From Bacillaceae bacterium IKA-2 (lineage in GTDB: Bacteria > Bacillota > Bacilli > Bacillales > Anaerobacillaceae), in assembly GCA_031761875.1 (NCBI GenBank), contig CP134492.1, positions 2,604,001-2,668,000 of the forward strand: a DNA stretch of 64,000 nt. Reading direction: 5' to 3'. The notes under the pieces are model-generated. The model had not been told where the DNA came from, did no database searches, and was given only the letters and a program-made list of their open reading frames with translations. Below, one piece after another: positions 8,381 to 17,167 of the stretch. Positions within the stretch are counted from its first letter, which is position 1. Every line of letters begins with the position of its first letter. The translations under genes were made by a program, and so were the position numbers.

Positions 8381-9163
8381 ATGACCCAATCTTCTAAAAA
8401 CAATACAGTAGTTCCAGAATCAAAAACTCCAATAAAGTATTCTGAGAATAGGGAGTGTCATCCACAAGTTAGTCTTGGGAAAATTATTACAAAGGTGCCT
8501 GTTGTTCTTGCTGAGCTAACCCTACAAGTGAATATCGATGCAAAAACCACTTTTCCTGAACCAGTATTAGAAATTAAAGATATTAAAAAGAGGGTAAAAT
8601 TAACACAATGTCGCTTATTATTGCCAACAAATAAATTATTTGTAAAAGGCGTTGTTCGTAAAAATATTCAATATGCTAGCCCTTGTAGAGATATAGCAGA
8701 AAGTACTTCAACGTCGGTAGCTTCAGATATGCATTCCTATACAGTAGAAATTCCCTTTGAATGTGTAACAGAGATTAAGAAGTACTTAACAAAGCCTGTT
8801 ATGCCTAAAATTAATTCGCAGCAAGAATTCGATTTTGTTGTTGCAAAGTCGCTGTCTAATGGTTTACTAGAAAAGGATGAATACCTTTCTAGTGATCTTT
8901 CTCAATTCCATCAGGAAAGCACGCATTATTACAATGAATTACCATTTTGTGAATTATTATCTAGCCAAATTATAGAATGGGACGAAGCAATTGATCGAAT
9001 GCCCCTCCCAAATACAGCTCCTCTTGACGAAGGATATTTTTCTACAGTGGAAGAAAAGATGGTGCTTGATTTAACTTTAAATGTACTCCAAAAACAGCAA
9101 ATTCTCGTTACCTCAGCAACAAATAATGAGGATGATGATGGTGATTACAAGGAATGCGATTGA
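8381..9163 (+). CDS. Spore-coat-like protein with a SPOCS/DUF3794-like region (CsxC-type)
   Basis: The 260-residue protein has a core at about residues 40-105 (KVPVVLAELTLQVNIDA, then LFVKGVVRKNIQYASP). This core also occurs in the genes at 9296 and 10400. The core resembles DUF3794/SPOCS-type spore surface proteins, including those databases call CsxC or BC_2427-like. I infer a structural role in the outer spore layers. A sigma-K-like promoter precedes it, which agrees with late mother-cell expression. The C-terminal part holds another beta-rich stretch ending in an acidic tail (NNEDDDGDYKE). The start ATG follows AAGGGGG. Exact naming is uncertain. Confidence 0.65.
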   Translation: MTQSSKNNTVVPESKTPIKYSENRECHPQVSLGKIITKVPVVLAELTLQVNIDAKTTFPEPVLEIKDIKKRVKLTQCRLLLPTNKLFVKGVVRKNIQYASPCRDIAESTSTSVASDMHSYTVEIPFECVTEIKKYLTKPVMPKINSQQEFDFVVAKSLSNGLLEKDEYLSSDLSQFHQESTHYYNELPFCELLSSQIIEWDEAIDRMPLPNTAPLDEGYFSTVEEKMVLDLTLNVLQKQQILVTSATNNEDDDGDYKECD

Positions 9164-9206
9164 AATGTGTTTGTACCAGTAACTAAAAATATCCAGAAAA
9201 AATCAG

Positions 9207-9238
9207 AGAGGCTGACACTTTTAAGTCAGCTTCCTTTT
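9207..9238 (+). terminator. Intrinsic terminator after the coat-like gene
   Basis: GAGGCTGAC and GTCAGCTTC pair (one G-U) around an 8-base loop, followed by CTTTT. Confidence 0.55.
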
Positions 9239-9295
9239 AAGATATCCAACAAACATACATAGAAAAATTTTTCTTATAAGGAGGCGAATCACGAA

Positions 9296-10276
9296 ATGAG
9301 CGCATCGAAAAAGACCTCAGATAAAATATTTGTGCCAAACAATCATAAAAAGAAGAAAACTAATCCCAATCATTTACCCTATGAAACAAATCTAAAACAG
9401 GCACCGATTCCAAAAATATTCCTTCCTCCAAAAACTACTCCTACGCGAATAAAATTTGGTTTAAATAGTAATAAAAATATTTCTAATCTAAAGGCCCAAG
9501 ATGACGATACACTCATAGTAGAAACTAAAGAGGAAACAACCCAGCCTAAATTTGAAGAAAAAGTAATTGATGAGGTTAAGGACCAAATAGTGTCACCCAT
9601 TGAACACGAAGCAAAAGCGGCTATTCCACTTCGTCTTAAACGGAGAAGATCACCAATTCGAACCGGTAAAAGTCGATCTATTCATGCTAGAAAAGTAAAT
9701 CCAAATATGACGTCTCAAAGTAGTGAGTCGAATCAAAAGCAATGGCCAATCATAAAAGTGCCGATACTGCTTTCAAGAGTAAATATTGATTACAACATCG
9801 TTCATTCGGCGAACTTAATAGTACCGAATTCTAGTATCGTAAAAACTAATTGGTTTCTACACTCCTATGAAGGCCGAATACTCCTTCCTAGTAACACTTT
9901 GTTTCTTAAAGGGATTTTCATTTTAGATGTTGAATTTAACAGTCAAAATGGTCACAATACTATTCATAACAAAAAAATTCCGATACCATGGAAAAAAACG
10001 ACAAAAGTTAACTGGATCAAAGAACCAAGTCTGTCATTAAGCAACGAAAAACAGTATATGTTCCAATCTTCACCTGATAAAGGGGAGATTAGCTTTCATC
10101 ATCAATCAGAAAAAAATTATGTAGATCCGATTCAATATGAGCTGCGACGATTAAACTTCATTTGGCATGATGAGGTCAAACCTCAGGTAGACAGTTCACT
10201 ACTATGTATCCTGGGAACTGCACAGTTATCATTTGATCTATTACAACGACAATTAATTGACCTGAACTTGTTTTAA
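9296..10276 (+). CDS. Divergent spore-coat-like protein with a long basic N-terminus
   Basis: The 326-residue protein begins with about 150 low-complexity residues rich in Lys, Pro, Asn and Thr, including a basic block (LRLKRRRSPIRTGKSR). A domain follows that aligns with the neighbouring coat-like proteins (KVPILLSRVNIDYNI, then LLPSNTLFLKGIFILDVEF). The core is more diverged: the KNIQY motif is lost, and the cysteines found in both relatives' cores are absent here. The basic disordered head could bind other coat components or nucleic acid, but that is a guess. It has its own ribosome site (AAGGAGG, 11 bases before ATG) and shares a strong terminator with the convergent gene at 10400. Confidence 0.6.
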   Translation: MSASKKTSDKIFVPNNHKKKKTNPNHLPYETNLKQAPIPKIFLPPKTTPTRIKFGLNSNKNISNLKAQDDDTLIVETKEETTQPKFEEKVIDEVKDQIVSPIEHEAKAAIPLRLKRRRSPIRTGKSRSIHARKVNPNMTSQSSESNQKQWPIIKVPILLSRVNIDYNIVHSANLIVPNSSIVKTNWFLHSYEGRILLPSNTLFLKGIFILDVEFNSQNGHNTIHNKKIPIPWKKTTKVNWIKEPSLSLSNEKQYMFQSSPDKGEISFHHQSEKNYVDPIQYELRRLNFIWHDEVKPQVDSSLLCILGTAQLSFDLLQRQLIDLNLF

Positions 10277-10353
10277 AGTGAAAAATACCATCAGTAGAAA
10301 GTTACTAAACGAAAAAAAATGATAAGAAATACTGTTTGTACAATTAATTTAAA

Positions 10354-10393
10354 AATAATTTAGGGGTTCTCAGATGAGATCCCCTAAATTATT
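10354..10393. terminator. Bidirectional terminator between convergent coat-like genes
   Basis: AATAATTTAGGGG and CCCCTAAATTATT form a 13-bp perfect stem between the genes ending at 10276 (+) and 10400 (-). Confidence 0.85.
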
Positions 10394-10399
10394 ATACTA

Positions 10400-11218
10400 T
10401 TAACGATTCATTCTGCCGAAAATTCGTTTAAGTCTATCTAGAGCAACTGGTTTTGCTGTTGTTTGAGTTGATGTCTCATTTTCAGCAACTGCGTTTGTGT
10501 CTCCACCATTTAAATCTGTAGAAACCTGTTGTTTTTGAGTCAATTTGACTAATAAAAGGACTTCCATTTTCTCAGTCACTTGATTAAATCTGCCCATATT
10601 ATCAAAGTTATGATAAATATCCAAACTATTAACTGCGGAAGCCATTATTTTACACGTAATTGGCTCATTGTAAATTTCAAATGTTAATGAACCTGTCTCA
10701 CAGCGGTCTGCTCCATGCCCGTCTTTAGCTATTTGTCTTCTCTCTAAGACAGAATTTTTATTACTAAATTCAAAACCAAGAGGATAAAACAATTCATTTT
10801 CAAGTTCCACCGATTGAATACAGCTAAACGGAACATCGACGCTATAATCACGCATAAAACCACTTGCACTTTCTACATATTGAATATTTTTATGAACAAC
10901 ACCTGTAATAAATAATTTTACTGTCCCCGTTGGATCCAATATTGATGGGACTGCTTTACATTGTCTCAATGAGATGTTCTTCCTCATCCATTTAATTTCT
11001 CTTGCTGATGTAGGCAAACTAATATTCGCTTCTACATCTGCTTGTAATAACACATCTACAAGAGGAACTGCAACATCTACAGCACTTGGTAGATTTGTAT
11101 TAGCAAAATCAGCTGGATCAAATCCCTCAATAACCTGACAAAATACATCTTGTGTATCTGCCTGATCACCTGGCATTGGTTCCGGACACTTGCCAGTAAG
11201 ACTAGTATTTCTTTGCAT
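10400..11218 (-). CDS. Spore-coat-like protein with a SPOCS/DUF3794-like region (CsxC-type)
   Basis: The 272-residue protein shares its core with the two genes on the opposite strand: AVPLVDVLLQADVEANISLP at about 48-67 and LFITGVVHKNIQYVES near 100-115. It then has a second conserved part ending VTEKMEVLLLVKLTQKQQV, which also closes the gene at 8381. The tail is basic (DRLKRIFGRMNR). A role on the spore surface is inferred from this family and from a CATAAAGTA element resembling a sigma-K -10 box upstream. The start ATG follows AAGGAGTGAAGG. Confidence 0.68.
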   Translation of the reverse strand: MQRNTSLTGKCPEPMPGDQADTQDVFCQVIEGFDPADFANTNLPSAVDVAVPLVDVLLQADVEANISLPTSAREIKWMRKNISLRQCKAVPSILDPTGTVKLFITGVVHKNIQYVESASGFMRDYSVDVPFSCIQSVELENELFYPLGFEFSNKNSVLERRQIAKDGHGADRCETGSLTFEIYNEPITCKIMASAVNSLDIYHNFDNMGRFNQVTEKMEVLLLVKLTQKQQVSTDLNGGDTNAVAENETSTQTTAKPVALDRLKRIFGRMNR

Positions 11219-11250
11219 TAACCTTCACTCCTTTTTTTTTGTTAAATCAA

Positions 11251-11284
11251 AATCGTATTTAACTTGCTAAATCAAAATACGATT
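11251..11284. repeat. Inverted repeat in the leader of the coat-like gene
   Basis: AATCGTATTT and AAATACGATT are perfect 10-base inverted arms separated by 14 bases. They lie between the putative promoter and start of the gene at 10400-11218. It could be an operator or a leader hairpin. Confidence 0.5.
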
Positions 11285-11298
11285 ATTTGATTTCTCTT

Positions 11299-11307
11299 TA
11301 CTTTATG
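11299..11307 (-). promoter_or_regulatory. Possible sigma-K -10 element of the gene at 10400-11218
   Basis: The minus strand reads CATAAAGTA, matching CATANNNTA, about 80 bases before the start codon. The -35 position has GC rather than AC. Confidence 0.4.
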
Positions 11308-11370
11308 ATTGTAATTTTAAATTGCATAGACACGTCGACTTGGTCATAAGCACATTTTTACTATGACAGA

Positions 11371-11403
11371 AAAACCACCTAAGAAATACATTCCTTAGAT
11401 GGT
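11371..11403 (-). terminator. Intrinsic terminator of ccdC
   Basis: ACCATCTAAG and CTTAGGTGGT pair (one G-U) on the minus strand and are followed by TTTTTC, about 30 bases after the ccdC stop. Confidence 0.7.
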
Positions 11404-11434
11404 CTGATAATTCTATGCACTTTTTAGGTTAATT

Positions 11435-11941
11435 TTATATAGAAGCAACCTTATTAGGTAAAGAATTGTTTGTTTGTTTCTCTTTCTCCAACACTTTTTC
11501 AAGCTTTTTAAAACCAATAAACATCGAAATTCGCCATGGCAATATCATGCCGTAAGCAAGAATAAAGAACATTCCACTTAAGTGGATCGGATCAATGTAG
11601 AACCCTAAAATATATTTCGAAATCAACCGAGCGATTAATAATCCTACTAAAATAAATAGAAATGCTTTTGTTTGCTTTAAGTAAATTTGGTCGTTCTTGA
11701 TTTCGAATTTTGAAGTTCTTGCTAAAAAAAACGAAAAAAACAATCCAATTGCTAGCGCCTCAAAAACTTGTGTAAAACTAATTTGCGCTGGTTCATATAA
11801 AAACATAAAAAAACCTGTAGACATAAATATTGGCGGTAAAATTATTTTTTTTACAGTCGCTGGATTTTTAGCTGCTCTCATTCGGATAAAAAAAGCCATG
11901 AAAGCCATAAATACAGCAACTCCTGTTGCTAAATATGTCAT
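11435..11941 (-). CDS. ccdC: CcdC family membrane protein (cytochrome c biogenesis region)
   Basis: The 168-residue protein has about five membrane helices and matches the CcdC (YneJ, DUF1453) family. In B. subtilis it lies in the ccdA-yneI-ccdC-yneK cluster; its exact function there is not established. I place the start at the ATG at 11941 (MTYLATG), or the GTG just before it at 11944, because the strong GGGGAGG lies upstream of these codons but downstream of the more distal ATG at 11971. ccdA itself is not in this window. Confidence 0.82.
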   Translation of the reverse strand: MTYLATGVAVFMAFMAFFIRMRAAKNPATVKKIILPPIFMSTGFFMFLYEPAQISFTQVFEALAIGLFFSFFLARTSKFEIKNDQIYLKQTKAFLFILVGLLIARLISKYILGFYIDPIHLSGMFFILAYGMILPWRISMFIGFKKLEKVLEKEKQTNNSLPNKVASI

Positions 11942-12027
11942 CACAAATTTACAGCCTCCCCTATTTAACACTGTAATAACAATTATAACACAGGTTAATT
12001 TGTATCTTTATTAAATTTTTCTTAATT

Positions 12028-12170
12028 AAATGCATTTCATACCACCAAAAACTAGCCACATAAAGCTACAAAGTTGAAAACTGTTCATTTCAACTCCCTA
12101 GTTGAAATGGTTTTAATTTAACTATATGTAGTATCCTAGTGGCGCAGAATCTGCATTATGAAATTCATTT
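12028..12170 (-). repeat. MITE-like inverted-repeat element, copy A (long form)
   Basis: The ends AAATGCATTTCAT and ATGAAATTCATTT are inverted repeats with one mismatch. Read on the minus strand it has the family core CAGATTCTGCGCCACTAGG, an internal perfect hairpin (CATTTCAACT/AGTTGAAATG) and the right core ATGTGGCTAGTTTTTGGT. It is nearly identical in layout to copy C at 49.4 kb. AATT flanks both ends, a possible short target duplication. Confidence 0.75.
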
Positions 12171-12179
12171 AATTTCTTA

Positions 12180-12243
12180 CAAAAAAAAACGCCTATCTCC
12201 GACTAAATCGTAAAGTGCCCGGTTTAGCGAAGTATTTGGCGTT
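12180..12243 (-). terminator. Probable terminator of the copper operon
   Basis: On the minus strand AACGCC pairs with GGCGTT, with an internal partial stem, and is followed by a run of nine T's, just after copZ. Confidence 0.6.
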
Positions 12244-12262
12244 AGTTTTGTTAAGCTATCTT

Positions 12263-12469
12263 TTAAACAACATCATAGCCAGCTTCCTCAATTTCATTTT
12301 TAAGGACGGCTTCGTCAACCTTTGTACGATCAAAAGAAACTGCAACGTTTTTTGCTTCTAGGTTCACTTCAGCACTAGCAACACCATCTAGTTTTGCTAA
12401 CGCTCCTTCAACAGCCGACTTACAATGACCACAACTCATACCTTCTACTGAAATTGTAACTTCATTCAT
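12263..12469 (-). CDS. copZ: Copper chaperone CopZ
   Basis: The 68-residue protein is a single heavy-metal-associated domain with the Cu(I)-binding motif GMSCGHC near the N-terminus. It carries Cu(I) in the cytoplasm and delivers it to the N-terminal domains of CopA or to CsoR. It is the last gene of the csoR-copA-copZ operon, 25 bases after copA. The length is typical. Confidence 0.95.
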   Translation of the reverse strand: MNEVTISVEGMSCGHCKSAVEGALAKLDGVASAEVNLEAKNVAVSFDRTKVDEAVLKNEIEEAGYDVV

Positions 12470-12494
12470 TTTCCAACACTCCCAATCAATAATT

Positions 12495-14882
12495 TTATTT
12501 AATTTTTACGCGTTTTAAGCGTAATGAATTACTAACAACAGAAACTGAGCTAAATGCCATCGCTGCGCCCGCAATCCACGGTGCAAGAAGGCCAGCGGCT
12601 GCAATAGGTATCCCGATCGAGTTATAAACAAAGGCCCAGAACAAGTTTTGCTTAATATTACGCATTGTTGCTCTGCTTAGTTTAATTGCTTCTGGAATCG
12701 ATCGTAAGTCACCACGCATTAACGTTATATCAGAAGCCTCCATCGCGACATCTGTCCCAGTACCAATCGCCATTCCGATATCAGCAAGGGCAAGAGCCGG
12801 GGCGTCGTTAATCCCGTCACCAACCATAATAACTTTTTTCCCTGAATCTTTTAACTCTTTTATTTTGTCAGCCTTTTTATTTGGCAAAACTTCCGCAAAA
12901 ACATGATCGATATTGACTTGCTTGGCAATCGCTTGAGCTGTCCTCTCATTATCACCAGTTAACATAATTACTGTATAACCCATCTTTTTTAACTGATCAA
13001 CAGCTTCTTTAGAACTATCCTTTACTTGGTCAGCAACAGCAATGATACCTGCGGTTAGACCGGCAACACTAATTAACATCACTGTTTTACCATCTTCCTC
13101 AAAACGGGTCATTTCCTTTTCTAGCAGACTAAATTCGATATTATTTTCACGAAGAAGCTTTCGTGTCCCGATGAATACTTCTTTTCCATTTAGCTCAGCT
13201 TTAAGGCCATATCCAGGAAGTGCTTCAAACCGGCTTACTTCATCAAATTTTATCTCTTCGTTTTGAGCAGCTTTGACAATTGCTTGACCTAATGGATGCT
13301 CTGACCCCTTCTCGATCGAAGCTGTAAGCCTAAGCAACTCGTTACGCTCCCAACCGGCAACTGTCATAACATCTGTTAATTCGGGTTCACCTTTTGTAAT
13401 TGTTCCCGTTTTATCTAAAACAATTGTATCTGTTTTATAGGCGCGCTCTAAGTGTTCGCCACCTTTATATAAAATTCCATTTTCAGCACCTCTGCCTGTT
13501 CCGACCATAATCGAAGTTGGTGTCGCAAGTCCCAATGCACAAGGACAAGCGATAACAAGAACGGCAGTAAAATTAATTAATGCGACTTGAAAACTGGCTC
13601 CTAAAAAGAAGTACCAAGTAACAAAAGAAATTATCGCAATCAATAAGGCTGTTGGCACAAAATACCCAGAAATAATATCTGCAAGACGTTGAATCGGCGC
13701 TTTCGAACCTTGCGCATCTTCAACCACTTTAATAATTTGAGCTAGTACTGTTTCTTTGCCTACTTTTGTGGCTTTCATTTTAAACGAACCATGCTTATTA
13801 ATTGTTGCTCCAATAACTTCATCATCAATACTTTTATCAACCGGAATACTTTCGCCGGTTAGCATCGACTCATCAATAGTAGTATATCCTTCAACGATGA
13901 TTCCATCGACTGGAATTTTTTCACCTGGTTTTACAACGACAATATCATTAATTGTAACGTCTTCAATCGCGATTTCTCTTTCTAGACCATCACGAATAAC
14001 GACTGCTTTTTTGGCCTGTAAACCCATCATTTTTTTGATTGCTTCAGACGTACGTCCTTTTGCTCTAGCTTCTAATAATTTACCTAGTAATATTAAGGTA
14101 ATGATAATCGCACTTGTTTCAAAAAACAGCATCACTTCACCTTGAAGAACTAACCATACTGAATAGAAATACGCTGCTGATGTTCCCATCGCGACAAGAA
14201 CATCCATATTAGCACTGCCACCTCGAAGCGACTTATATGCACCTCGATAAAACTGCAAACCCGCATAGAATTGGACAGGAGTTGCAAGTGCCCATTGCAA
14301 GTAACCGTTCATAAACCAATGCGGTAGAATCATTTGATCTGGAGAAAAATGATCAATCATCATCACAAAAAGTGGTATTGAGAACACTAACGCAATGATA
14401 AACATCCGTTTTTGCTTAGCAATTTCTTTATTTTTTAAATCTTGCTTTTCTACTTTACTGTCTTTCAGTGGATTAGCTTTGAAACCAATTTTTTCAATAC
14501 GTTTAATAATTTCTGTTTCTGAAACAAAGCCATCAAAATATTCGACAGTGCCCCGTTCAAGTGGTAAATTAACCGTCGCTAGTTGAACACCTTCTAATTT
14601 ATTCAAAACCTTTTCAATTCGTGAAGAGCAAGCTGCACATGTCATTCCCTCAATAGCAAGGTCTATTTTTATTTTACTGACTCTGAATCCTATTTTTTCG
14701 ATTTTCGCTTCGAGCTCATTTAAAGAGATCTTAGCAGGGTCAAATGAAATCGCCGCGTTCTCCATGGCTAGATTTACAGAAGCACTGACACTTTCCTGCT
14801 TATTCAAAACTTTTTCAATTCTAGAGGAGCAGGCTGCACAAGTCATGCCTTCGATTTTCAACTGAACGTTCTTCTCACCCAT
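12495..14882 (-). CDS. copA: Copper-exporting P1B-type ATPase CopA
   Basis: The 795-residue protein has two N-terminal metal-binding domains, each with GMTCAAC (Cys at about 15/18 and 82/85), then eight membrane helices. It carries the Cu(I) transport motif CPC in VIACPCALGLATP, the phosphorylation site DKTGTITKGE, the HP motif (SEHPLG) and the hinge GDGINDAPA. It pumps Cu(I) out of the cytoplasm. It sits between csoR and copZ on the same strand with short gaps, so it should be induced by copper through CsoR. Length and all key residues are intact. Confidence 0.97.
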   Translation of the reverse strand: MGEKNVQLKIEGMTCAACSSRIEKVLNKQESVSASVNLAMENAAISFDPAKISLNELEAKIEKIGFRVSKIKIDLAIEGMTCAACSSRIEKVLNKLEGVQLATVNLPLERGTVEYFDGFVSETEIIKRIEKIGFKANPLKDSKVEKQDLKNKEIAKQKRMFIIALVFSIPLFVMMIDHFSPDQMILPHWFMNGYLQWALATPVQFYAGLQFYRGAYKSLRGGSANMDVLVAMGTSAAYFYSVWLVLQGEVMLFFETSAIIITLILLGKLLEARAKGRTSEAIKKMMGLQAKKAVVIRDGLEREIAIEDVTINDIVVVKPGEKIPVDGIIVEGYTTIDESMLTGESIPVDKSIDDEVIGATINKHGSFKMKATKVGKETVLAQIIKVVEDAQGSKAPIQRLADIISGYFVPTALLIAIISFVTWYFFLGASFQVALINFTAVLVIACPCALGLATPTSIMVGTGRGAENGILYKGGEHLERAYKTDTIVLDKTGTITKGEPELTDVMTVAGWERNELLRLTASIEKGSEHPLGQAIVKAAQNEEIKFDEVSRFEALPGYGLKAELNGKEVFIGTRKLLRENNIEFSLLEKEMTRFEEDGKTVMLISVAGLTAGIIAVADQVKDSSKEAVDQLKKMGYTVIMLTGDNERTAQAIAKQVNIDHVFAEVLPNKKADKIKELKDSGKKVIMVGDGINDAPALALADIGMAIGTGTDVAMEASDITLMRGDLRSIPEAIKLSRATMRNIKQNLFWAFVYNSIGIPIAAAGLLAPWIAGAAMAFSSVSVVSNSLRLKRVKIK

Positions 14883-14902
14883 ATCTCTATCACCCAGTTT
14901 GT

Positions 14903-15229
14903 TTATGATTTTGAGAATTGTTGAATTACTTTCATCAATTCTTCAATTGCTTCGTCACCTTCACCGTCGACAACTGCTTGACTAACACAACCTCTTGTAT
15001 GGTCATCTAAAAGGGTATAGCCTACTTTTTTTAAAGCTGCACTAACAGCTGAGACTTGTACTAATACATCGACACAATAGCGATCATCTTCTATCATCCG
15101 TTGAACCCCTCGAACTTGACCCTCGATTCGTTTCAAACGATTGATAAGCTTATGTTTGTCTTCTTCACGCCTTTTTACAGCAGGACTTTTTTCAGAATGG
15201 AGGGGTATATTTAATATCTCATTATCCAT
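14903..15229 (-). CDS. csoR: Copper-sensing repressor CsoR
   Basis: The 108-residue all-helical repressor has the Cu(I) ligand set Cys52, His77 and Cys81 (RYCVDV; DDHTRGC), with the same spacing as other CsoR proteins. It binds DNA when copper-free and leaves it when Cu(I) binds. It is the first gene of the copper operon, and an operator lies in its own promoter. The N-terminus is about 10 residues longer than in B. subtilis. Confidence 0.95.
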   Translation of the reverse strand: MDNEILNIPLHSEKSPAVKRREEDKHKLINRLKRIEGQVRGVQRMIEDDRYCVDVLVQVSAVSAALKKVGYTLLDDHTRGCVSQAVVDGEGDEAIEELMKVIQQFSKS

Positions 15230-15254
15230 TTGATCACCTCACCTCTTTAAATAT

Positions 15255-15283
15255 ACAATACCCCTGAAGAGTATTTTTGTCAA
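15255..15283 (-). promoter_or_regulatory. csoR-copA-copZ promoter with embedded CsoR operator
   Basis: TTGACA (15278-15283), a 17-base spacer and TATTGT (15255-15260) form a sigma-A promoter on the minus strand. The dyad ATACTCTTCAGGGGTAT (15258-15274) lies in the spacer and -10 box and matches the CsoR operator type (TACCC...GGGTA). Confidence 0.8.
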
Positions 15284-15304
15284 CGAAAAAAGAGCTAGAG
15301 ACGA

Positions 15305-15325
15305 GAAAAGCTAGGTACCCTAGCT
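15305..15325 (-). terminator. Terminator of the ABC exporter operon
   Basis: On the minus strand AGCTAGG, GTA and CCTAGCT form a perfect 7-bp stem followed by TTTC, 34 bases after the downstream exporter gene. Confidence 0.55.
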
Positions 15326-15358
15326 AGACACGAAGTCGCTCATTTTTGTCATAGATTA

Positions 15359-17167
15359 TTATTTATTTGTTAGAGACTCAATTTCCTTTGGATCTCCTTG
15401 CTGCAGTAAATACATTTTATAGTATAATCCAGCTTTTTCAATCAGTTCTTGATGTGTGCCACGTTCAACAATTTCTCCTTGATGCAAAACTATAATTTGA
15501 TCAGCATCTTGAATTGTCGAGAGACGGTGGGCAATCGCTACCGTCGTTCTACCTAAGCGCATTTTTGATAATGCTTGTTGAATTTCACCTTCTGTTTCAG
15601 TGTCAACATTAGCCGTTGCTTCATCCAGAACAAGGATGCTCGGATTTATCGCAATTGTACGGGCAAAAGACAATAGTTGTCTTTGACCACTTGATAATGT
15701 CGAGCCACGTTCGCCAATACTCGCATCATACCCCCCTGGGAGATTTACTATAAAAGGGTGAGCATGAACAAATTTTGAGGCTGCAACGATCGCTTCTTCC
15801 GTTAATGAATGTTGATAAAATTTTATATTGTCCGCGATTGTTCCAACAAATAAAAATGGATCCTGAAGGACAAGTCCCATTTTTGTTCTCAATTCCTCGT
15901 TGGCATAACGATCAATCGGCACCCCATCAATAAGAATTTCTCCTTTTACTCCAGGGTAAAAGCGCATTAATAAGTTAATAATTGAACTTTTTCCACTACC
16001 AGTATGACCAACAAGAGCAACAGTCTCACCCTTTTTCGCTTTAAAGGAGATGTTTTTTAGGATCTCATTCTTACCGTCATACGAAAAAGATACGTTACGA
16101 AATTCAACTTCACCTTTTTCAATCTTTGGATACCCCTCACCTTTTTTAGTTGGCGCTATTTCTTGATGATCTAATAGTCGAAAAACACGACTTGCCGAGA
16201 TTAACGCTTGTTGAAAAATGGATAAACGCATCATCATTTGATTTACTGGCTCAAAAAAACGGTCTAAATAATTGATGAAGGCGTATAAAACGCCGATCTC
16301 GACAGGACTGTTCAATGAAGTAATTCCAAAATAACTTAGTACAAGGATTAATGCCAAAACTGCGATAAAATCAACAGCTGGTCTTAGTAAAAGTCCATCT
16401 AACTTAATCCCCTTAAACCATGCTTTCTGATGCTCATCATTAATCGTCTCAAATTCATTACGTAGTCTTTTTTCTTGACGGAATATTTGAATAACCGTCA
16501 TTCCTTGAATTGATTCATTTATTTTTGAATTAAGTTGACTTAATTTTTCACTCATCTGTGCATAATACTTTGAACTAAAAGATCGATAAACCTGCATTAA
16601 CACTAAGAGTAATGGTAATATGAACAAACAAAACAGGGCAAGCTGTACATTTAAATAAAACATTGCAATAAAAACACCAATTAAAAAAAGGATATTTTGC
16701 ACAAAGTTTGACAGCACAGTAACATACAAGTCTTTTATTGTTTCAGTATCGTTAGTAATTCTAGAAACAAGTCCGCCTGTTGGAAATTTATCGAAAAAAG
16801 CTAATCCTAAGTTCTCAACCTTGCTAAACACATCTATTCGTAATTGCTGAATAATTTGTAAGGCAATTTTTTGAAAAATAAATAATTGAAAATAATTGAT
16901 AACAACACTCGCTAAATGGAGACCAACATATATTCCGCCCAACAACATGAGCGGTTCCACATCAAAAATTCGTGGTGTTAAATAATCATCAATAAATATT
17001 TTCACTAATATTGGCCCGAGGATTTGTGCTCCAGTTCCAAAAAGGAGAAGTAAAAAAGCAATAAAAAGCCAGCGAAGATGGGGCTTTGTATAACCTATTA
17101 ATCTCTGAAAAACAACTTTTTGATTCATCGGCTCAAGCAAGAGAGATTCCTGTTTTTTGTTATCCAT
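15359..17167 (-). CDS. ABC exporter half-transporter with the canonical catalytic Glu (YheH/BmrD-like)
   Basis: The 602-residue protein has six N-terminal membrane helices and a C-terminal nucleotide-binding domain with Walker A GHTGSGKS and Walker B LVLDEATANVD carrying the catalytic Glu. Its signature is LSSGQ rather than LSGGQ. The gene just upstream encodes the partner half with Asp at the catalytic position and a normal LSGGQ signature. This is the hallmark of heterodimeric exporters with one degenerate ATP site, such as BmrC/BmrD. Drug or lipid export is likely but the substrate is unknown. It overlaps its partner by 8 bases. Confidence 0.85.
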   Translation of the reverse strand: MDNKKQESLLLEPMNQKVVFQRLIGYTKPHLRWLFIAFLLLLFGTGAQILGPILVKIFIDDYLTPRIFDVEPLMLLGGIYVGLHLASVVINYFQLFIFQKIALQIIQQLRIDVFSKVENLGLAFFDKFPTGGLVSRITNDTETIKDLYVTVLSNFVQNILFLIGVFIAMFYLNVQLALFCLFILPLLLVLMQVYRSFSSKYYAQMSEKLSQLNSKINESIQGMTVIQIFRQEKRLRNEFETINDEHQKAWFKGIKLDGLLLRPAVDFIAVLALILVLSYFGITSLNSPVEIGVLYAFINYLDRFFEPVNQMMMRLSIFQQALISASRVFRLLDHQEIAPTKKGEGYPKIEKGEVEFRNVSFSYDGKNEILKNISFKAKKGETVALVGHTGSGKSSIINLLMRFYPGVKGEILIDGVPIDRYANEELRTKMGLVLQDPFLFVGTIADNIKFYQHSLTEEAIVAASKFVHAHPFIVNLPGGYDASIGERGSTLSSGQRQLLSFARTIAINPSILVLDEATANVDTETEGEIQQALSKMRLGRTTVAIAHRLSTIQDADQIIVLHQGEIVERGTHQELIEKAGLYYKMYLLQQGDPKEIESLTNK

